64,000 bases of DNA from Colicola sp016286205 (GTDB lineage Bacteria; Bacteroidota; Bacteroidia; Bacteroidales; Paludibacteraceae), in assembly GCA_016286205.1 (NCBI GenBank), contig JAEESF010000003.1, positions 62,001-126,000 of the forward strand, given 5' to 3'. Both the position numbers and the translations under genes were made by a program. The notes under the pieces were generated by a model, which made no database searches, was not told where the DNA came from, and saw only the letters and a list, made by a program, of their open reading frames with translations. Position 1 is the first letter of the stretch. Every line of letters starts with the position of its first letter. This document shows positions 42,581 to 52,409 of the stretch, in pieces.

Positions 42581-45361
42581 TTATTTTACTCGCTGTCCGA
42601 AGATATCGTAAACCTGGTCGTCACGCAAGATGTACATCCGTTGGTTCTGGAGAACCTTGACAGGTGCGCCATTCTCTTGCGGAGTGAAATCGGCCACATT
42701 GTCAATGACCAGTTCGCACGAAGGCAATACCACGCCATCAGCACGCGTCAGAACAACGTAATAACTGTCATTTAGAGTGAACGGATTAGTTGCGTGATAG
42801 ATGGATTCGGTAGCACCCGAGATAGCTTCACCGTTGCGATACCATTGGTAGCCCACGAAATCATAACCAGGATTAACATTTCCGCCAAAACCTTTCTTAT
42901 AGACAGCCAGTACATTGTTGTATTTGTACTTGAAGATGTCATTCGGATAGTAAACTGCTACATCCAGCGGGAATTCCAATGTCTGCTGGCAGTTAGGATC
43001 ATCGATGGCAATCATGGCTTTGTAGGTGCCCGGTTTCAGATTGTCAACAGGCAGAATGATAACTCCCTGATCAGGATCAACAGCCGTTTTCTGGCCATTC
43101 AGTACGAAGTATGCATCGCCGATAGAACCTTTGCGGAAGGTGTAAGATACTTCCAGATTCTCGCCAGGACATACGTGCTGTGCGGCGGAATCGTTAGGAA
43201 TAGACATATCCAGACAAGTGATGATGCGAACACGACGATGGATAATAGTATCACAATCGGTGGCATTCTTAGTACCGAACAATTCGGTCAGATTGATATC
43301 AATAACCTGGTCATACTCGTTCGGATCATCTGGATTCTGCGGATAGGTAATGCCTGTTAGAGGCTCGTAGTAGGTGTCTTGAGCGGATACTTCGTCCTCA
43401 GAACTGGAGTTCTTGCCATAGATGGTTACCGTAGCTTCTATATTGCTACAATCAGTAATAACGGTTGGCCATGTAGTATCGTTCTTGAGTTCGCCTCGCC
43501 AATCTTCCGGTTTACAATCATGAACATAGACATATTGCGTATCCGGACGCACCACGCGGAACGAGAACTGAACAGCACCAAGGAATTGGTCCGCATCATC
43601 GGTGCAGACTTGGTGTCCATAGAGTTCTGCGCGTACATCGTACCAACCGGGAACTGTATATTCGTGCGTGGTTTGTACATCGCCATTCTGTTGGCTGATA
43701 CCATCGCCGAAATCCCAGTCAACACGGCTAATCTCATCAGTTCCGACTTTGGCATCAAACTCAAGCACATCGCCGAAGCAGAATTTGTCGTTGCTGATAT
43801 AACCATTGGTGAACGTTACACCATTGACATTGACACCTTGTTCTACGGCTGCGGAACCGGCAGAGTAGGCATAACTCTCATCTTCACCATTACCATAGAC
43901 GATAGCGATAAATCCGCGATCGCTCTTCAGACGGAAGACGCTATATTTTTCGGTATCGGCATCACCAATCTTAGCACGTGCATACGAATAGGTGGGATTG
44001 CCCGGAACAGTTTGCCACTGCAGCAGACTCGTTTTGTCGATAGTAGTTGCACCAAAAATGGCAGACAGAGTAGTAGTTTGGCATGTTGCCGTCTCTGCTA
44101 CGATATTGAGGAAGTGATCTTTGGTCTTGCTAGTGTAGCACGTACCAAATGTGATCTGGCTGATTTTCTGCTGAATAGGAGAAATCCAAACAGAAGAAGG
44201 GTCACCTTTACCATCAACGATTTCAGTGCCATCACTACCTTTGAACGAGTTACCGGTATCATAACTATAGACGGCACAAGGACAAGACGTCTCGATGTAT
44301 GCTACATCTTGCGTAACGACTAAATCGCGATGACTAGTAGCCGTATCTTTTGCAGCTGGATTAGAAGCACCTTGCAGCATGATGTAGTAGGTCTCTCCTT
44401 CATTAATATAGGCTTGAGTGTAGCCATCCACCTTGATCTCTGTGCCACGTTGTGTAGCTGTAATACCAATCAAGTTGGCATTCTTCTCGAGTGAACGTGT
44501 AACAATGAATTGTGTTCCCCAGTAGTCAACAGGCATGGATTGCTCGAACAAGCAGTCACGCGCTGCGATTCCGGTAGGAATATTGGTGATAGGCACACCG
44601 CAGAACACTGCAATCTTTCGGCCATTGCGTGCCACAATATGGGAACCTGCCAGACGGTTGCCTTTCTCGGTTACCAAGTAGTAGGTTTGGCCTTTGTTGA
44701 GCGTAATCTGATGCAACGAGCCGCTTCTCCATCCATCGTATGTGTCGCCATTAGGAGTAATGTCGATAACGGTATTATCTTCCGTTGCAAGAATCGTGGT
44801 CAAACCAACTGCATCGTTGAAGTCGCTCTTTACCTTAGACCAATAGTCCTGGGTATAATACTCAGACTGGATGGCTGTGATAGGCAGAATGTTGCTGGCA
44901 TCCATAGAGTGAGTCGAGCTCAAGATAACATACACAGAAACGTTCTCTGTGGCGGTTATGTGCAATCCGAAGTTGTTTTTTACACCAGCCAGTTGATAGA
45001 CAGTATTAGCATCCTTTACGTTGGTTGGATACCATTTGCTAGCGTCCATCTGTACGTTGATAGGACCCTGAGTCGGATCAGTTTGGTACTCTTTGTTCAC
45101 ATTTCCGAACTCGTTCCACGAACCAGCGGCCACCTGTTGCGTGATGTTAATGGCATTGCCCTCCCCACCAGTGATGTTGACTGTACACGCTTTCTCAGCC
45201 GAAACAGCGATGTACGGAGTAGGTGTAGCCTTGTCCGGTGAACAAACGAGTGAGGAACTAACCCAAAACTCTTTGCCCTGTGTGGAGGCTTGGCCCCAAG
45301 CGGGAAGTGACAAAATAATCAAACATGCAATGAGCAGTAATGATTTGATTTGATTTTTCAT
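42581..45361 (-). CDS. Large exported IgGFc-binding-like protein with PKD domain
   Basis: 926 aa, signal peptide to about 23. Residues about 25-520 resemble the IgGFc-binding N-terminal domain (ASTQGKEFWVSSSL, ASNILPITAIQSEYYTQDYW, TILATEDNTVIDITP, CLFEQSMPVDYWGTQFIVT). A PKD domain follows (about 540-590; VDWDFGDGISQQ, HEYTVPGWYDV), then Ig-like modules and a short tail (VLQNQRMYILRDDQVYDIFG). Paralogue of 47788..50490. Probably a surface adhesin; the ligand is unknown. An 11-bp array separates it from the OmpA gene upstream. Confidence 0.8.
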   Translation of the reverse strand: MKNQIKSLLLIACLIILSLPAWGQASTQGKEFWVSSSLVCSPDKATPTPYIAVSAEKACTVNITGGEGNAINITQQVAAGSWNEFGNVNKEYQTDPTQGPINVQMDASKWYPTNVKDANTVYQLAGVKNNFGLHITATENVSVYVILSSTHSMDASNILPITAIQSEYYTQDYWSKVKSDFNDAVGLTTILATEDNTVIDITPNGDTYDGWRSGSLHQITLNKGQTYYLVTEKGNRLAGSHIVARNGRKIAVFCGVPITNIPTGIAARDCLFEQSMPVDYWGTQFIVTRSLEKNANLIGITATQRGTEIKVDGYTQAYINEGETYYIMLQGASNPAAKDTATSHRDLVVTQDVAYIETSCPCAVYSYDTGNSFKGSDGTEIVDGKGDPSSVWISPIQQKISQITFGTCYTSKTKDHFLNIVAETATCQTTTLSAIFGATTIDKTSLLQWQTVPGNPTYSYARAKIGDADTEKYSVFRLKSDRGFIAIVYGNGEDESYAYSAGSAAVEQGVNVNGVTFTNGYISNDKFCFGDVLEFDAKVGTDEISRVDWDFGDGISQQNGDVQTTHEYTVPGWYDVRAELYGHQVCTDDADQFLGAVQFSFRVVRPDTQYVYVHDCKPEDWRGELKNDTTWPTVITDCSNIEATVTIYGKNSSSEDEVSAQDTYYEPLTGITYPQNPDDPNEYDQVIDINLTELFGTKNATDCDTIIHRRVRIITCLDMSIPNDSAAQHVCPGENLEVSYTFRKGSIGDAYFVLNGQKTAVDPDQGVIILPVDNLKPGTYKAMIAIDDPNCQQTLEFPLDVAVYYPNDIFKYKYNNVLAVYKKGFGGNVNPGYDFVGYQWYRNGEAISGATESIYHATNPFTLNDSYYVVLTRADGVVLPSCELVIDNVADFTPQENGAPVKVLQNQRMYILRDDQVYDIFGQRVK

Positions 45362-45396
45362 TGTATTTTGGTGTTTTTTGTTTTCGTTATTTTTCG

Positions 45397-45462
45397 ATAG
45401 TGCGCTCGTGATTGTCTCGTTAATGTCTCGGTAAAGTCTCGTTTATGTCACGTTAACTTCTC
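45397..45462 (-). repeat. 11-bp GAGAC array within the surface-protein operon
   Basis: On the minus strand, five units GAGAAGTTAAC, GTGACATAAAC, GAGACTTTACC, GAGACATTAAC, GAGACAATCAC (45408..45462) and a sixth, GAGCGCACTAT. It begins 8 bp after the OmpA stop codon and ends 35 bp before the next ATG. No palindromes flank it. Confidence 0.85.
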
Positions 45463-45470
45463 GACCACTC

Positions 45471-47762
45471 TTAGAGAATTTCGATTTCTACACGGCGGTT
45501 GTTCTGACGGCCTTCTTCTGTGTCGTTGGTGTCAACAGGTTGCGTCTCTCCACGTCCTTCTGCTTCTAACCTCTCAGCCGCAATACCACGGTCGATGAGG
45601 TCTTTCATAACTGCATTAGCACGTCCGTCAGACAGCTTCTGGTTGGCTTCGTCCTTACCAACACTATCCGTATGGCCGACAATCTTGATGCGTACTTCAG
45701 GATTGCGTGCTAAGTACATGTACAAGTCATTAAGCGCTTCTTCTGAACGAGAGAGAATACGTGTCTTATTGGTTGCGAAGAAGAGGTTCTTAACAACGAA
45801 TTTCTCACCCTTCTTGATAGGCTTCAGTTGTACATTCATCGAATCGCCGATAGATGCGATAGGCAGATCTACAGCCTCGTAACCCATTTGCTCGATATGC
45901 AATGCGTACTGCGGACCTTTCTCCAACTGCTGACGGCTTGAGCCGTTAACAGAATCGGTAGTAAGCGTATATGCAGCTTCTTCCTTGTCACTCTGAAGAA
46001 TCTGTACAGTAGCAGGAACCGGCAAGCCTGTCTCTTGATTAGTAACGCGTACACGGAAGATAGGACACGGTTTCAGCTTAATAGTGACATAAGAAGTGCT
46101 TCCCCATTTCTCAATCTGGAACTCTTCGGTATTCTCGTAGTAACCATTAGCCGTAGCTCTAACTTTGAATGCACCTACAGCGTGGCGTTGCTTAATTCCC
46201 TTTGGACCAACTTGGCGCTCGCGCATAGCAATCTTGTCTGTCTCGACTCCACGTGTTTCCACAAATGCCACTTCTATAGGTTGCTCGGTTTCTTCGTTTA
46301 CAACGTTGTAGAATACGTAAGAAGCAGGTGGTGGAACAGGACGAGCCTTCTTGCCAGGTACTTCAAACTGGATGGTAAATTTAGCACCCACGAACAGGTT
46401 GTTCAGTTTGGTATTGCCGTTCATAGCCAGCATGGTGTTGGTCTGCTGTACTTCGACTGCATCGCTAGCAAACTCAACAGGTTTTGCAGCCGGAGTCTTG
46501 TTGGTATTCAGAACACCATATTCGGCAAACAATCCTACGCGATAGTGAATGTGTTCGCGTCCGAAAGGCAAGCGTTGGCCCGGTTTGATCTTCGCTTTTT
46601 TCTTCTTCGGGTCAGGTTGTTGTTGCAGCCACTCATCTAAGTCGATACCCACTTCAGCAGCTAGAGATACTTCCGGCTGAGCGAATTTGATAGGCGTGTT
46701 TGTAGCCTTTGGCAACGAATAGATGCCCAGTCCGTAAGGCTCGAGCAACATAGGATCGTCCACAACGATATCGTATTGACCTTTTTGACTGTAATTGCCC
46801 CAGAAAGAGTAACCTATTTTTGCTCCCAAGAGGAAATAGTAGCGACTGAACTGCGCACCAAACATGATAGGCACTCCAATTTGCATCATGTTGCGCGTCT
46901 CACGCATCTTGTCGAACATATAGTAATAAGTGGCTCCGTAGAGCAAGTCAGGCCGAGCAGCTTGGAAACCATAAGTGGAAGTGGAATTCAGGAAACGGAA
47001 ATCTAATCCGGTCTCAAAGAGGAAATGACCATACTCGAGATTGTAGGTAAAGTCAAGTCCAGAACCAAAACCACCTTTGAGTTGCTGCAATGCATTGCTG
47101 GTATTGACTGTTCCAGCACCCCATAACGATCTATCTGCGGCTTTGTCGATCTTATCCATCATAGCGGCATAACCGAGACGCAAACCTAGATTGAAATAGG
47201 AAACCACTTCTGTCTTTGGATTAGCTAGATTGGCTTGATATTTCTCATAATCGCGAATGGCTTTCTCTGTTTTCTCCTTTTCTTCGGCTTCTTTCTTAGC
47301 GCGCTCTTCTTCTTTCTCCTGTGCGGCTTTAGCACGTTCAGCAGCAGCTTTGTCGCGTTCTTCTTGTGCTTTTTGATTTGCCTTAGCCTGCTCTTCGCGC
47401 TTCTTCTCTGCTTCTTTGCGTTTAGCTTCAGCGGCTTTGTCTTGCTCTGCTTGTTGTTTTGCTTTCTCTTTCTGTTTAGCTTGAGCTGCTTTCTCTTTTT
47501 CCTTGGCAGCTTTTTCTTTCTCTTTCTCCTTAGCAGCTTTCGCTTTCGCAGCTTCTTTGGCCTTTTGTGCTTTGGCTTTCTCTTGCTCCTTTTTCTTCTT
47601 CTCGGCCGCTTTCTGCTTGTCGGTTTGAGTAGCAGGAACAGGTTCCGGCATAGCAAATACCATTGCCGGAGCGCAGCTCAGACTAAAAATGACACTCAGA
47701 ATCAGTATGTTGGAAAGTACGTTTTTCTTAACCCGGAAGGCACGATTAACTTCGTTTTTCAT
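45471..47762 (-). CDS. OmpA-family protein with long Lys/Glu/Ala coiled coil
   Basis: 763 aa. Signal peptide (to about 37), a highly charged low-complexity segment of Lys, Glu, Ala and Gln (about 45-175) like the TolA stalk, a beta-rich outer-membrane barrel-like region (about 185-480), a carboxypeptidase-like or Ig region, and a C-terminal OmpA peptidoglycan-binding domain (about 655-763: IKIVGHTDSVGKDEANQKLS, NNRRVEIEIL). It likely links the outer membrane to peptidoglycan and may anchor the two IgGFc-like proteins encoded on each side. Confidence 0.85.
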   Translation of the reverse strand: MKNEVNRAFRVKKNVLSNILILSVIFSLSCAPAMVFAMPEPVPATQTDKQKAAEKKKKEQEKAKAQKAKEAAKAKAAKEKEKEKAAKEKEKAAQAKQKEKAKQQAEQDKAAEAKRKEAEKKREEQAKANQKAQEERDKAAAERAKAAQEKEEERAKKEAEEKEKTEKAIRDYEKYQANLANPKTEVVSYFNLGLRLGYAAMMDKIDKAADRSLWGAGTVNTSNALQQLKGGFGSGLDFTYNLEYGHFLFETGLDFRFLNSTSTYGFQAARPDLLYGATYYYMFDKMRETRNMMQIGVPIMFGAQFSRYYFLLGAKIGYSFWGNYSQKGQYDIVVDDPMLLEPYGLGIYSLPKATNTPIKFAQPEVSLAAEVGIDLDEWLQQQPDPKKKKAKIKPGQRLPFGREHIHYRVGLFAEYGVLNTNKTPAAKPVEFASDAVEVQQTNTMLAMNGNTKLNNLFVGAKFTIQFEVPGKKARPVPPPASYVFYNVVNEETEQPIEVAFVETRGVETDKIAMRERQVGPKGIKQRHAVGAFKVRATANGYYENTEEFQIEKWGSTSYVTIKLKPCPIFRVRVTNQETGLPVPATVQILQSDKEEAAYTLTTDSVNGSSRQQLEKGPQYALHIEQMGYEAVDLPIASIGDSMNVQLKPIKKGEKFVVKNLFFATNKTRILSRSEEALNDLYMYLARNPEVRIKIVGHTDSVGKDEANQKLSDGRANAVMKDLIDRGIAAERLEAEGRGETQPVDTNDTEEGRQNNRRVEIEIL

Positions 47763-47787
47763 ATCTGTGTTCTCCTATGCTCGATGT

Positions 47788-50490
47788 TTACTTGTTGATG
47801 ATGAATTTGAAACTACGATTGTGTTTGCCTGTGGTAACACGCAACAGATAGAGTCCGTTCTCGTTGGGTACAGGAATCGTACATCCACCATCGGGTATAT
47901 CAAATTGCATATCTTGCACTACTTTTCCACTTGCATTGATCCATTGTGCAAAACATTTCAGGTCGGTCTTGCCTTCCCAGTCTGCATTAACGAAGATTCT
48001 ATCTCCGGCAACAACGTAGGTGGCAGAGATAATTAAATCGTCATCGCTACCGAAATTATACTTGTCGGAACTGGTGACAAAGGCTTTTGCGCATGCACAC
48101 GTTTTGACTTCGTCAATCTGACCCTTGTTGATGGTAAAGCAGATGTAGTAGGTGTCGTCGCTATACTCATTCTCCGGCAAATCATAGAAATTGAGGTTGG
48201 CCGAAATCTGGCCTTCTACTGCCGTACTATCTGATGTGCGATACCATTGGAAGTCGCTCAACGTCTTGCCTGCGAACGGATCAGCCAGCAAGCCAAGGAC
48301 ATTGTTATAACGTTGGGAAATAACGTCTTTATCATAATTGAGCATAAAGTTGAGCGTAGTATCTGCACCACCGCAGTCGGACGTGATTTTCAGATCGATA
48401 CCGTAAAGTGTGGCTGTTTGAGCTGTATTAGGAATAGTAATTTGGAAATACTGATCCGTAATAATCAGTTCTTCATCTTTGAATCCGTCCGCTTTGGCCG
48501 CATCATTGAATTTGATGACAACGTTATCTCCGTGCAGATTTACCTTACCTTCGTTCTTGTAGTAAATCTTACCAATGAGTTGCGTTCCATCTTCTGGGCA
48601 CGGAACATCTACTTCGCCGATTTCGAAGATATAGCGACCGATAGTCACTGTGATAGGAATACTATCAATAGCATTTTGACCTACGCATACATTACTGCTC
48701 TCGCGATAAATGAGTACATATGCTTGATAAACTCCTGATGTTTGATAATAGTGAGGAACTACAGAGTCAGCACCTTGTACTTGCTCATAGGTAAATTCTT
48801 TAGAAACACCATCACCGAAGTTCCATTTTAACTTATTGAAAACATAATCCGGATGGCAAGCAAATTTAACGGTATCTTCTCCACAAAGGGTATTTTCTTT
48901 ATCCGGGGTAAATATCTCTCCGTTGATAGTAATATACTGTGTCAGCGGTTTTGTTGCTCCACCAGCGGAATAACCATAAGATTCTTTATCTCCATAACCA
49001 TATACGTGAGCGATAAATCCATTGTCACCGGTCAAATGGTGTGTGGCGTATGAGATGTTTTTGCGTGCGTAGTACCATTGATTATTGCTGCCTGTGACAG
49101 GACGGAATTCCACGGCAATGCTATTTCCGTCCAATTTCATGCTTGCGACACCGGCTTGGTCTGTCACGACATTGAAATAATGAGTGTTGGATGAACCATA
49201 AGTGGCAAAAGTGATGTCATTAATACGTTGCTCAATCGGGTTTACCCACACCATAGCAGGGTCACCTACTGGGTTGTCGTCGTAGGTGTTACTTACCATA
49301 AAAAGGTGAGTTGCTGCCGGGCAAGAGGTTGTAATATAGCAACTGCTATCCGCTACTAACGGATCAGGAAGCGTGCCTTTATGGTTTTTGTCGGTGCATT
49401 GAACACCTTTTTTGCCAATCTCAAACTCGAATGTGCGTTTGGGGTTGGTACTGAAATCGAATGTATAGACGGAGTCTCCATTGATATATACGTTGGTTCC
49501 GTCTTCCCGCGCCATGACGCGGATGATATCACGTCCACGAGTCAAGGATGCGGTAATCACGAAGGTGTTACCCCAATATGCAACCGGCATCGCTTGCGAG
49601 AAAAGGTGGTCTCGGTCGCGAATTTTATCCGGCAGGTTCGTGTGCGGAGCGCCTTGAAAGACTGCAATTTTCTTTGAGGCACGTGCTTTAAGCCATGTAC
49701 CGCTTATATCGGCGGATGAACCGCTATAGTTGCCTGTCCAAATATAATATACCTGACCTTTATTGAGTATGGGTGTATGGAGTGTATCGCCAATTTTCCA
49801 ATTGGCAAACTTCTCTTCTTCCGGTGTTAAACCTTCCGGATCCCAATCTTTTTTCTTTTTAGCGGCTCTTATGGCTGTGGTTTCTACTGTCGGGCAATAA
49901 TCCACTATCGTATTATCCTCTGTTGCAATAATACAGAAGTGTGTTCCTTGCGGAGAGTCGCCGTGGTCAGAAGGCGGGACGGCTTGAATGAGGTATTCAT
50001 CAAGTAGAGAAACTGTCGGCAATACATTGGTGGCATCGAAAGATTTTTCGCGACGGTTGCTAGCGAAGAGCGAAATGGTCCCCGTGGACTCTACATGAAT
50101 GGCACTATTATCTACGGAGTCCGGATAGAAAGTGTAGCACGTAATGATTGCTTTCTTCGCATCTGTCCGAGTACGAGCAGTTTCACTACCATCTCCAGTG
50201 TAGAAAGATACCTCTTTGATAGCGCCAGCCCCTAAGTGCTCGCTGTGAGTCTCTCCGGTAATAGGATTAGTAAAAGTGACATCGCATTCTTCTTTCGCGG
50301 AAACGGTGAGTGCCAGAGTAATAGCCTTATCAGAAGCATCACTGTGGTCATTTTGATCAGCTCTCATAAAGGTAGCCCAGAAATCTTTACCTTCTGTGGA
50401 TTGTCCATCAACGACAGTGTCTGCCAAACTGGAAATAAAAGGAATTGCTAAGAAGCTGCAGAGCAGGGCGTTAAAAAGTTGTTTTTTCAT
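47788..50490 (-). CDS. Large exported IgGFc-binding-like protein with PKD domain and T9SS-like end
   Basis: 900 aa, signal peptide to about 23. Same layout as 42581..45361: TEGKDFWATFMRADQND, ATNVLPTVSLLDEYLIQ, CIIATEDNTIVDYCP, HLFSQAMPVAYWGNTFVIT, then a PKD domain (LKWNFGDGVSKE). The end differs: ENGLYLLRVTTGKHNRSFKF and IINK match the type A secretion-signal pattern of T9SS cargo. Probably secreted to the cell surface by T9SS. First gene of the locus; 25 bp before the OmpA gene. Confidence 0.8.
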   Translation of the reverse strand: MKKQLFNALLCSFLAIPFISSLADTVVDGQSTEGKDFWATFMRADQNDHSDASDKAITLALTVSAKEECDVTFTNPITGETHSEHLGAGAIKEVSFYTGDGSETARTRTDAKKAIITCYTFYPDSVDNSAIHVESTGTISLFASNRREKSFDATNVLPTVSLLDEYLIQAVPPSDHGDSPQGTHFCIIATEDNTIVDYCPTVETTAIRAAKKKKDWDPEGLTPEEEKFANWKIGDTLHTPILNKGQVYYIWTGNYSGSSADISGTWLKARASKKIAVFQGAPHTNLPDKIRDRDHLFSQAMPVAYWGNTFVITASLTRGRDIIRVMAREDGTNVYINGDSVYTFDFSTNPKRTFEFEIGKKGVQCTDKNHKGTLPDPLVADSSCYITTSCPAATHLFMVSNTYDDNPVGDPAMVWVNPIEQRINDITFATYGSSNTHYFNVVTDQAGVASMKLDGNSIAVEFRPVTGSNNQWYYARKNISYATHHLTGDNGFIAHVYGYGDKESYGYSAGGATKPLTQYITINGEIFTPDKENTLCGEDTVKFACHPDYVFNKLKWNFGDGVSKEFTYEQVQGADSVVPHYYQTSGVYQAYVLIYRESSNVCVGQNAIDSIPITVTIGRYIFEIGEVDVPCPEDGTQLIGKIYYKNEGKVNLHGDNVVIKFNDAAKADGFKDEELIITDQYFQITIPNTAQTATLYGIDLKITSDCGGADTTLNFMLNYDKDVISQRYNNVLGLLADPFAGKTLSDFQWYRTSDSTAVEGQISANLNFYDLPENEYSDDTYYICFTINKGQIDEVKTCACAKAFVTSSDKYNFGSDDDLIISATYVVAGDRIFVNADWEGKTDLKCFAQWINASGKVVQDMQFDIPDGGCTIPVPNENGLYLLRVTTGKHNRSFKFIINK

Positions 50491-50531
50491 ATACTATTTT
50501 CGTATTAAATATGCATAATTTTTTACGGCTG

Positions 50532-50570
50532 CAAAATTACATATAAAATCTCGTGCGCGCGTGCATATAT
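50532..50570 (-). promoter_or_regulatory. Putative promoter of the IgGFc-OmpA locus
   Basis: Minus strand -7 box TAATTTTG (50532..50539), but no TTTG 20 bp upstream; that place lies in an 18-bp alternating purine-pyrimidine run (50553..50570: gtgcgcgcgtgcatatat). The promoter may need an activator. Confidence 0.5.
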
Positions 50571-50599
50571 CTACGAAAAATGTAGAAAATTTGACGCAC

Positions 50600-52396
50600 T
50601 TATTTAACGCGTTGCCCTAAGATGGTGTAAATTGACGCATTGCGTAGAATGAGCAATTGTCCGTCCCTGATTTCCTTATGTGCAGCGGACTTTTGAACTG
50701 TAACGGGCTCGATGCGAGCGGTCTCATCGAATTCCTCTCCGAAACTTTGCTCCAATAGATGGAAATCAACTGCTTGACCTTGTCGATTACCCCAAATAAA
50801 TTCAACCAAATCCGGATAGTCAATAAAAGGATTCCGATTACCTTGAATCTTATTTACCGCTATGGCTCGGTTCTTTTCTTTCTCGCTAACCGGATCTGCG
50901 CGATGCCACGAGACTAATAGGTCTCGTAGCCATGGACGGAACTCCTGCCAGTGATCATTTGTCATGGCAGTGCCCGGCTCTCCGCTTGTATCCCAGGTTA
51001 ATGTGTCTCCATAGCAGGTGGCTATGTAGAAATATGCACGAGCAAAATCACCTTTGTATTCATCTGCAGGACAGAAAACACGCTGCAGACCGTAGGTCTC
51101 ACCATTTCCTGTCGCAAACGAGCCATTCCAGAAACTGCTGTCTGTCGGGATACCAGGAGCATGATTGGATTTGCTACGATTAGCGGAAAAGTCGCCTGGA
51201 ACTAGATGATATAGGTCGCAATAGGCTTCGTTGACCGTGCCTCCCCACCATGATTTAGGAAGCATATGCTCGATGTCAAAACCTGCTACACTGGCGGTTG
51301 GGTTATCGGAATTGAAATAGCGGATATTGTTGGAATACATGTCCAATACTTGGTTAGTGACGGTATCACGGTCGGTGTAGTAGAATCCATCCCAGGTTTT
51401 GCGACTACCGCTTCCGTATTTATAACGAACGCCACAATAAATAATTTCCCCAAGCCGTGATTTGAGCACTGAATCTCGCGTGCCTTGGGCAATGACATAA
51501 TATCTGCCCGGCATAGGACCAATGGCCATACAACTTGAGTCAACATCAAAAGAGGGCGGGGTATATCTATACCCTGATATCTTAATTGGAAGAGTCTTTG
51601 TTATGAGTACATCGTCAGCGCCTCTTGCGCTAATTGACAGCACGTCTTCTACTGTGCCGGTGTGATTTAGACTATAGGCAATATCCACCTCTCCGCCTTC
51701 GGCGGGCAGAGTTGTATTGCCCAGCGAGAAAACACTCCCATTTTGTAACGACAACTGAATGGAGCCAACAACATGTTTGCCTAAAACTTGAATATTCTCT
51801 ACGTCTTCCGAAGGCTCATTGTCCTCAATAGGTACACTACCAAAATCAATGGTATAGGGGAACTCAAAAACGGCAGTGTTGGGCAGAGGGTCAGGAGCTT
51901 CGAACTCAATCTTCTGAACATACCATCGGTTATTACTAGCCACTTTGGCGGCTATGCTCAGGCTATTAAGCGTGCTTTTGAGAGTGATAGTATATGGTCG
52001 GATTTCTGCTTTGTGATTATCTTCCCAGGTAATGTCTTGACCACAAACGGTAATACCTCTTCCAGATGCCGTATCGCTTTTATGCGAATACGATGCAGCA
52101 TAGATGGTAAGCGTGGATATCTGGTACGAGGAGCTCAGTCCTATAGTTAGTTCACCTTTCGCAGTTCCTGTACCTCCTTTGATTCCTTTTTCTGAACCTG
52201 CATTATAGATGTTATTTGAAGTTGTGACGCTCTCAGCGCAGTTGTTGGTGGCACTGAGCACAATCTTACTCAAATCGGTAACTTTAGAGCCGGAGTCACC
52301 GCTTCCGTTTCCGCTTTTGAATACAATAGTATATGTCTCTGCCATCAGGCCGACAGCAAAGAAAAGAGCGGTTATGGATAAAATGTATCGTTTCAT
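50600..52396 (-). CDS. Endonuclease I family exported nuclease, long form
   Basis: 598 aa. After a signal peptide (to about 19) comes a beta-sandwich module (about 20-170), similar in style to one in the C10 protease, and an Ig-like module (about 175-280). Then the endonuclease I domain: FDIEHMLPKSWWG with His377, LYHLVPGDFSANRSKSNH, and GNRNPFIDYPDLVEFIWG. It ends in the short tail (IRDGQLLILRNASIYTILG). It should degrade extracellular DNA and RNA. It is 13 bp after pssA. Confidence 0.92.
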   Translation of the reverse strand: MKRYILSITALFFAVGLMAETYTIVFKSGNGSGDSGSKVTDLSKIVLSATNNCAESVTTSNNIYNAGSEKGIKGGTGTAKGELTIGLSSSYQISTLTIYAASYSHKSDTASGRGITVCGQDITWEDNHKAEIRPYTITLKSTLNSLSIAAKVASNNRWYVQKIEFEAPDPLPNTAVFEFPYTIDFGSVPIEDNEPSEDVENIQVLGKHVVGSIQLSLQNGSVFSLGNTTLPAEGGEVDIAYSLNHTGTVEDVLSISARGADDVLITKTLPIKISGYRYTPPSFDVDSSCMAIGPMPGRYYVIAQGTRDSVLKSRLGEIIYCGVRYKYGSGSRKTWDGFYYTDRDTVTNQVLDMYSNNIRYFNSDNPTASVAGFDIEHMLPKSWWGGTVNEAYCDLYHLVPGDFSANRSKSNHAPGIPTDSSFWNGSFATGNGETYGLQRVFCPADEYKGDFARAYFYIATCYGDTLTWDTSGEPGTAMTNDHWQEFRPWLRDLLVSWHRADPVSEKEKNRAIAVNKIQGNRNPFIDYPDLVEFIWGNRQGQAVDFHLLEQSFGEEFDETARIEPVTVQKSAAHKEIRDGQLLILRNASIYTILGQRVK

Positions 52397-52409
52397 GGTA
52401 TAGGACTAT

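Noticed and set aside
43379..44323. Plus-strand ORF of 314 aa
   Set aside because: Antisense to the IgGFc-like gene; Ile/Thr-rich without motif.
47235..47798. Plus-strand ORF of 187 aa, very rich in Leu and Phe
   Set aside because: It is antisense to the Lys/Glu/Ala-rich part of the OmpA gene; the hydrophobic composition is just the complement of AAA/GAA/GCA-type codons.
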